Source: Thermoplasmatota archaeon (GTDB lineage Archaea > Thermoplasmatota > Thermoplasmata > UBA10834). Taken from it: 10,211 nt of DNA. The translations under genes were made by a program, and so were the position numbers. The notes under the pieces were generated by a model. That model saw only the letters and a program-made list of their open reading frames with translations, ran no database searches and was not told the origin of the DNA. The stretch lies in assembly GCA_022848805.1 (NCBI GenBank), contig JAJISI010000018.1, positions 4,828 to 15,038 on the forward strand. The letters run 5' to 3'. Below are positions 7,175 through 10,211 of this stretch, one piece after another (positions within the stretch are counted from its first letter, which is position 1; every line of letters begins with the position of its first letter).

Positions 7175-7564
7175 TCAGAACCGCACGCTCAGACCTGCGA
7201 ACGGTCCCCAGAAGCCTACCAGCACTACGAGCAGAGTCGCGCTCAGGATAAGAGCCACTCTGACCCACTTGTTCATGTCGTTTCTCAGCAACGCGCCGAG
7301 GAACATGGCGGCGACCACAACGAATAGGCCGAGAGCCTTCACGATCATCCCCGCATCCATACCCGTGGCTGTGTCTGCGATGCCATAGATTATGGATCCG
7401 ATCATCAGCAGGAAAAACCCTGCGACGACCCCGAGGGCCAGCCACATGTCCGAGGCGAACGACTTTATGAACTCACCTGGCGGTCTGTGTGCCTGCTGAT
7501 ACTGCATTCCATAGGCAGGATACGGCGCCTGCTGTTGGGGTTCGTTACTCTGTCCAGAAGTCAT
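7175..7564 (-). CDS. Small three-helix membrane protein of unknown function
   Basis: A 129-residue protein with a Gln/Pro/Tyr-rich soluble N-terminus (about 1-30, QQQAPYPAYGMQYQQ) and three hydrophobic helices at about 40-63, 73-93 and 100-123. The loops are short and charged (RNDMNKW between helices 2 and 3). No catalytic motif or binding site is recognisable. Three in-frame ATGs are possible at 7585, 7570 and 7564; I prefer 7564 because GGAAGG lies seven bases upstream of it, whereas the same sequence would touch the ATG at 7570. The TATA box at 7622-7629 would start transcription near 7599, leaving a short leader. Low-complexity N-terminal tails like this are common on small archaeal membrane proteins but do not indicate function. 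Confidence 0.82.
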   Translation of the reverse strand: MTSGQSNEPQQQAPYPAYGMQYQQAHRPPGEFIKSFASDMWLALGVVAGFFLLMIGSIIYGIADTATGMDAGMIVKALGLFVVVAAMFLGALLRNDMNKWVRVALILSATLLVVLVGFWGPFAGLSVRF

Positions 7565-7621
7565 TTTCATCCCTTCCAACCGCATATTGATTTTTCAGGT
7601 GAATATCTTTTTCGCAAAAAC

Positions 7622-7629
7622 TATATAAA
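7622..7629 (-). promoter_or_regulatory. Consensus TATA box upstream of the membrane protein gene
   Basis: TTTATATA on the minus strand is a textbook archaeal TATA box; expected start near 7599, about 35 bp before the ATG at 7564. The complement, TATATAAA, is also good and has an A-rich BRE-like flank (GCAAAAAC) on its left, so rightward transcription from about 7652 is equally possible. Direction cannot be settled from sequence. Confidence 0.6.
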
Positions 7630-7712
7630 GTCGGCCTTCGGAACTGCCAGCCCATGAGCGCCTACCAACCGTGTGTCTGTGATGTTCGCGGTGCCACCGA
7701 CCGCAGCCCGTG

Positions 7713-7829
7713 TCAGCCGCCGTCCTCGGGGGGTGCGTCTTCGTCGTTCTGTGAACGCCGGTCCTTAACAACGACCAATCTGCACTTGCGCACGCGTGCG
7801 ACCACGGGTTTTCCGAAATGCACTTCCAA
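7713..7829 (-). CDS. Possible small protein of 36-38 residues
   Basis: A short minus-strand frame closed upstream by TAG. It starts at TTG (7829) or GTG (7823) and reads EVHFGKPVVARVRKCRLVVVKD and then RRSQNDEDAPPEDGG. The alternating hydrophobic/basic half and acidic Pro/Gly tail look protein-like. The opposite-strand frame across the same bases is Ser/Thr/Arg-rich, as expected of an antisense shadow. AGGA lies 10 bases before the TTG, a loose ribosome site. A TATA-like TTTAAGTA (7916-7909) lies about 80 bp upstream, with the AACGT sites just behind it. I do not recognise the protein. The frame is short and without a strong start, so it may be chance. Confidence 0.33.
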   Translation of the reverse strand: MEVHFGKPVVARVRKCRLVVVKDRRSQNDEDAPPEDGG

Positions 7830-7927
7830 GCACTACACGTCCTAAGTAATCGAGATTCTCATTTTCCCAGCTTCTCTCGAACCCTACCGCACTCGATGAG
7901 TCTCATAATACTTAAACGCCATATGTC

Positions 7928-7967
7928 AACGTACGAAAACGTACATCACAACGTTACGGAAAACGTA
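7928..7967. repeat. Cluster of four AACGT half-sites / two tandem hairpins
   Basis: AACGT occurs at 7928, 7938, 7950 and 7962, spacings of 10, 12 and 12 bases, close to one helical turn each. They pair as two inverted repeats: GTACG-AAAA-CGTAC (7931-7944) and TTACG-GAAAA-CGTAA (7955-7968). On the minus strand the cluster sits about 12 bp upstream of a TATA-like TTTAAGTA (7916-7909). Likely an operator or activator array, by inference; as RNA it could form two small stem-loops. Confidence 0.5.
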
Positions 7968-8014
7968 ATATACGGTGAGGCCAGGGACGAATGGGGCTCG
8001 CGGCCACACGCGCG

Positions 8015-8533
8015 CTATCCGCCCTCAGTCCTAGCGTAGACCTCAGCCTTCTCCCTGACGCCTCTAAGCTCTCTTTCGAGCCAGGAGGCTTCGTCGTCGG
8101 TTGTCGCTCTCGACACCTTCGCTGGGGTTCCCAGGGCCAGGGATTCCGGCGGGATCGTCGTCCCTGGAGTGACCACGCTGCCTGCAGCGACTATCGAACC
8201 TCTCCCTACAGTCGCGCCATCGAGGATTATGGCGCCTATGCCGATTAGCGCACAGTCTTCTACCGTGCACCCGTGTAGCCTCGCCCCGTGGGAGACCAGG
8301 CAACCGCGACCTACCGTGACTGGCCCTCCTCGGGGTGCTTCGATGAACGACGCGTCCATGACTGCCGATCCCTTCCGGATGACGACCCTGTCATCGTCTC
8401 CCCTCAGAATGGCGCCCGGCCAGATGGTGACGTCATCCTCAAGAACGACATCCCCGATCAGGATTGAGTCCCGGTCGGCATATGCGCTCGCGGGAATCTC
8501 GGGCTTCTTATCCCCGTAACTCCTGGTGGACAT
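8015..8533 (-). CDS. Gamma-carbonic-anhydrase-like hexapeptide-repeat protein with altered active site
   Basis: A 172-residue left-handed beta-helix protein (repeats such as ILIGDVVLEDDV, VTVGRGCLV, ALIGIGAIILDGATVGRGSIVAAGSVV) ending in a helix, as in Cam/CamH/YrdA-type gamma carbonic anhydrases. RGD at 44-46 matches the conserved Arg59/Asp61 of Cam. His82 (VSHGA) and His87 (LHG) match ligands His117 and His122. The third ligand, His81 of Cam in QDNVVIH, is replaced by Glu65 in MDASFIE, and the conserved Gln75 by Met59. Activity may thus be lost or changed; a hexapeptide acyltransferase-like role is possible. The start is the ATG at 8533, about 28 bp from a TATA-like box and therefore nearly leaderless; an ATG at 8572 lies upstream of that box and is unlikely. 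It is divergent from the histidine kinase across a region carrying a perfect dyad. Confidence 0.88.
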   Translation of the reverse strand: MSTRSYGDKKPEIPASAYADRDSILIGDVVLEDDVTIWPGAILRGDDDRVVIRKGSAVMDASFIEAPRGGPVTVGRGCLVSHGARLHGCTVEDCALIGIGAIILDGATVGRGSIVAAGSVVTPGTTIPPESLALGTPAKVSRATTDDEASWLERELRGVREKAEVYARTEGG

Positions 8534-8557
8534 CGTCCACGAATCGGTGTTCGTGCG

Positions 8558-8565
8558 TTTATTAT
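8558..8565 (-). promoter_or_regulatory. TATA box of the carbonic-anhydrase-like gene
   Basis: ATAATAAA on the minus strand, centre about 28 bp from the ATG at 8533, predicting transcription start near 8535 and a leaderless message. No ribosome site precedes the ATG, in agreement. Confidence 0.55.
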
Positions 8566-8573
8566 GTCTCACA

Positions 8574-8593
8574 CGGCAGACAGGGCTCTGCCG
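8574..8593. promoter_or_regulatory. Perfect dyad (candidate operator) between two divergent promoters
   Basis: CGGCAGA-CAGGGC-TCTGCCG: seven-base arms with no mismatch around a six-base spacer. It begins 9 bases from one TATA-like box (8558-8565) and ends 7 bases before the other (8600-8606), so its centre is almost the midpoint between them. This is the layout expected for a dimeric regulator acting on both genes; the regulator is not known. Confidence 0.55.
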
Positions 8594-8599
8594 AACACA

Positions 8600-8606
8600 T
8601 TTATTA
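8600..8606 (+). promoter_or_regulatory. TATA-like box of the histidine kinase gene
   Basis: TTTATTA on the plus strand, predicted start near 8629, leaving a leader of about 55 bases before the TTG start at 8684. The leader carries the ribosome site at 8671-8677. Confidence 0.45.
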
Positions 8607-8670
8607 CCGCGTAGGTTCCTTATCGGTACGCGACCCCCCCATTAGTCCACATTGCTTGTCCGGTTGTAAC

Positions 8671-8677
8671 GGAGGAG
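8671..8677 (+). promoter_or_regulatory. Ribosome binding site fixing a TTG start
   Basis: GGAGGAG lies six bases before TTG at 8684. This is the strongest Shine-Dalgarno match I saw in the window. No ATG or GTG occurs in frame between the TAG at 8612 and the TTG, so this site decides the start. Confidence 0.8.
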
Positions 8678-8683
8678 CGTCTC

Positions 8684-10211
8684 TTGCCCGACGAAGTTAT
8701 CGACGATGCAAACATCCTCAGGGACATAGCCGCTTTGACGACGGAGCTCGCTGAGAGCCCGGATGTCGAGAGTGCCTACTCTTTAATCGCCTCGACACTC
8801 AGACGCCTGACGGACGCTGATTACGCCGGGGTTCTAGTCTATTTGTCGGGGTTCTCGGATGCTAAGTTCGTCGGATTGGACGGATTGGATTTCAGCCGCC
8901 TGGCCAAGCTGCCTCAGGTGCTGGTCACTCCGGAGGCCCGCGAACGTCTGGCAAAGGGCCCAGGAAGCACTGCGACCCTGATTGATAAAGAGGAGGAGGT
9001 CCCCGCAGGAGCTCTGGAACTGTACAGGTCCCTCGACCTCGGATGCATGGTCACGGGGTCGGTGTTCGTCAATGGAGAACTCATTGGTTACCTGATCACT
9101 GCTAGGACGAAGGAAAAAGAGCGATTCACCGAACCCGAGACTAAGACCGTCTCTTTGCTGTCCGACTCCATAGCTGCAATCCTGGGTCACATGAGGACGA
9201 CCCACAGGCACACGAGAACAAAGGAGGCGACGGACGGGGTTATGTCCGTTGCACCGATAGGCCTGATGACCGTCGACTCCAAGGGCATGATCCAGTCTGT
9301 CAACAAGTATATGCTGGCCATCCTTGCGAGCGAATCGGAGCAGGAACTGATTGGCACGAGCGTCTTCGAGATATCGGTCATGGCGAAGTCGGGACTCGAT
9401 GCCCTATTCATGCAGGCGTTCGATGGCCACGCTGGCGAGAAGAACGAAGTGCATTTCGTCCCCATCCCCGACAAGGTGTCCTATCTCCATGTCAAGGTGG
9501 TGCCTGTCGCTTCCGAGACTGGTGACGTGGAATCGGTCCTGTTTGTGGCCATGGATGTGACTTCGAACATACGTCTCCAGAGTCAGCTCGAGAGATCGTA
9601 CGAGAAGCTGATCCAGACCTATCAGGAGCTTGAGCGTGTGGCTAAGATGAAGACGCAGTTCATAGACGTCGTCTCCCACGAGTTGAGAACGCCCCTGACG
9701 GTCATGAGGGGGTATCTCGACCTCGTGGAATCAGAGTACGCTCCGACAGCCGAACCCAAGTTCTCTCAGATGCTTAAGACGATACGGGCGAACACTGACA
9801 AGCTCTACGCACTTGTCGAGAGCATGCTCGACGTCAGTCGGCTTGAGAAGGGCACGATGCAGATCAAAGCCGAACCCACGAAGGTCGATACCATTCTGGA
9901 GGAGGTCGTCAAGGCTCGGTCCCACGACGCCGTGGAGAAGAAGCAGAGCTTGTCCCTCGAGGTGGAGGGTGAGTTGCCCCTGATAAACGCCGATAGACGG
10001 AGGATCAAGGACGTGTTCAACAACATCCTGGATAACTCCATCAAGTACACCGAAGAGGGTGGCAGGGTGCAGGTCGGCGCAAGGGACGAGGGCAAGATGA
10101 TACACGTATGGATCAGGGACAACGGAGTCGGTATCCCGCTTGAGAACCTCGGGAAGATATTCGACAGGTTCTACATCGTGGCCAGCGACGATCTCTCGCA
10201 CCAGGTGAACC
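8684..10211 (+). CDS. GAF-PAS sensor histidine kinase (3' end missing)
   Basis: A signal-sensing kinase that should autophosphorylate on His and pass phosphate to a response regulator; 509 residues are visible. A GAF-like domain (about 20-165) ends in the typical FTEPETKTVSLLSDSIAAIL. A PAS domain (about 180-292) begins VMSVAPIGLMTVDSKG and ends VLFVAMDVTSN. A coiled helix leads to the HisKA domain, with the phosphoacceptor His332 in VVSHELRTPLTVMRGYLDLVES. The ATPase domain shows the N box NNILDNSIKYT (446-456), the G1 box DNGVGIP (479-485) and IFDRFY; the G2 box and end lie beyond the window. No membrane helix or signal peptide is seen, so it is a cytoplasmic sensor. The TTG start at 8684 follows a strong ribosome site. 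The signal is unknown, and no response regulator gene is in view. Confidence 0.92.
   Translation, partial: MPDEVIDDANILRDIAALTTELAESPDVESAYSLIASTLRRLTDADYAGVLVYLSGFSDAKFVGLDGLDFSRLAKLPQVLVTPEARERLAKGPGSTATLIDKEEEVPAGALELYRSLDLGCMVTGSVFVNGELIGYLITARTKEKERFTEPETKTVSLLSDSIAAILGHMRTTHRHTRTKEATDGVMSVAPIGLMTVDSKGMIQSVNKYMLAILASESEQELIGTSVFEISVMAKSGLDALFMQAFDGHAGEKNEVHFVPIPDKVSYLHVKVVPVASETGDVESVLFVAMDVTSNIRLQSQLERSYEKLIQTYQELERVAKMKTQFIDVVSHELRTPLTVMRGYLDLVESEYAPTAEPKFSQMLKTIRANTDKLYALVESMLDVSRLEKGTMQIKAEPTKVDTILEEVVKARSHDAVEKKQSLSLEVEGELPLINADRRRIKDVFNNILDNSIKYTEEGGRVQVGARDEGKMIHVWIRDNGVGIPLENLGKIFDRFYIVASDDLSHQVN

Larger units (their letters stand above)
7565..8014. other. Intergenic region of about 450 bp without a confident gene
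   Basis: It lies between the membrane protein start and the carbonic-anhydrase-like stop. It holds the TATA box at 7622-7629, a possible small minus-strand ORF (7829-7713), a perfect 12-bp palindrome CGCACGCGTGCG at 7789-7800, a dyad ATGAG-T-CTCAT at 7896-7906, a minus-strand TATA-like TTTAAGTA at 7909-7916, and the AACGT half-site cluster at 7928-7967. I looked for tRNA, box C/D, SRP and RNase P RNA features and recognised none, though a structured RNA is not excluded. Confidence 0.7.

Noticed and set aside
7654..7845. 63-codon plus-strand frame beginning two bases after a predicted transcription start
   Set aside because: Composition is Ser/Thr/Arg/Cys-rich without pattern, and it is antisense to a more protein-like short frame. 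Kept only as a possible RNA start, not as a gene.
7860..7900. GGTTCGAG on the minus strand resembling a tRNA T-loop
   Set aside because: No pairing T stem, anticodon arm or acceptor stem can be built around it.
7928..7968. AACGT repeats as a CRISPR array
   Set aside because: The units are only 5 bases at 10-12 base spacing, with no long repeat or spacer and no cas gene in the window.
7923..8039. 38-codon plus-strand frame with ENVH-HNVT-ENVI tetrapeptide repeats
   Set aside because: The repeats are simply the translated AACGT array; there is no ribosome site or correctly spaced TATA box, and it runs into the carbonic-anhydrase-like gene.

Overview
The window reads as a piece of an archaeal chromosome, most likely a member of the Thermoplasmatota. 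The evidence is gene content: CarS (CDP-archaeol synthase, ether lipids), an XPD-type Fe-S helicase, a type-4 uracil-DNA glycosylase, an MTH1187-type thiamine-binding protein and a winged-helix protein resembling an archaeal family I remember as DUF6015. Several genes also have TATA-like boxes about 26 bp before a leaderless or near-leaderless start. The phylum assignment is inference; 'archaeon' is well supported. No mobile element, CRISPR array, rRNA or tRNA was seen.

Layout. (1) 2-568 (+): 3' part of a dolichyl-phosphate-type family 2 glycosyltransferase, cut by the window start. (2) 4096-570 (-): a compact cluster carS > pyrE > udg4 > C11 peptidase, with gaps of 12 nt, a 4-nt overlap and 3 nt, read from a TATA box at 4123-4128. 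It mixes membrane lipid synthesis, pyrimidine synthesis, uracil repair and a membrane-anchored surface protease. (3) 6139-4247 (-): XPD-like helicase. (4) 6670-6215 (-) and 6834-7136 (+): a winged-helix protein and a thiamine-binding-family protein, divergent around one nearly symmetric TATA element. (5) 7564-7175 (-): small three-helix membrane protein. (6) 7565-8014: about 450 bp without a confident gene. It holds a strong TATA box, a possible 38-codon ORF and a cluster of four AACGT half-sites. (7) 8533-8015 (-): gamma-carbonic-anhydrase-like hexapeptide protein lacking one zinc-ligand His. (8) 8684 to the window end (+): GAF-PAS sensor histidine kinase, TTG start, cut by the window end.

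Most of the window is ordinary chromosomal housekeeping, and I see no convincing new multigene system. The best leads are regulatory: a perfect 7-6-7 dyad centred between the two divergent TATA boxes of the carbonic-anhydrase-like gene and the histidine kinase; a 20-bp near-palindrome containing the shared TATA of the 6670/6834 pair; and the AACGT half-site array beside a possible unannotated small gene. The substituted active site of the carbonic-anhydrase-like protein is the main protein-level oddity.
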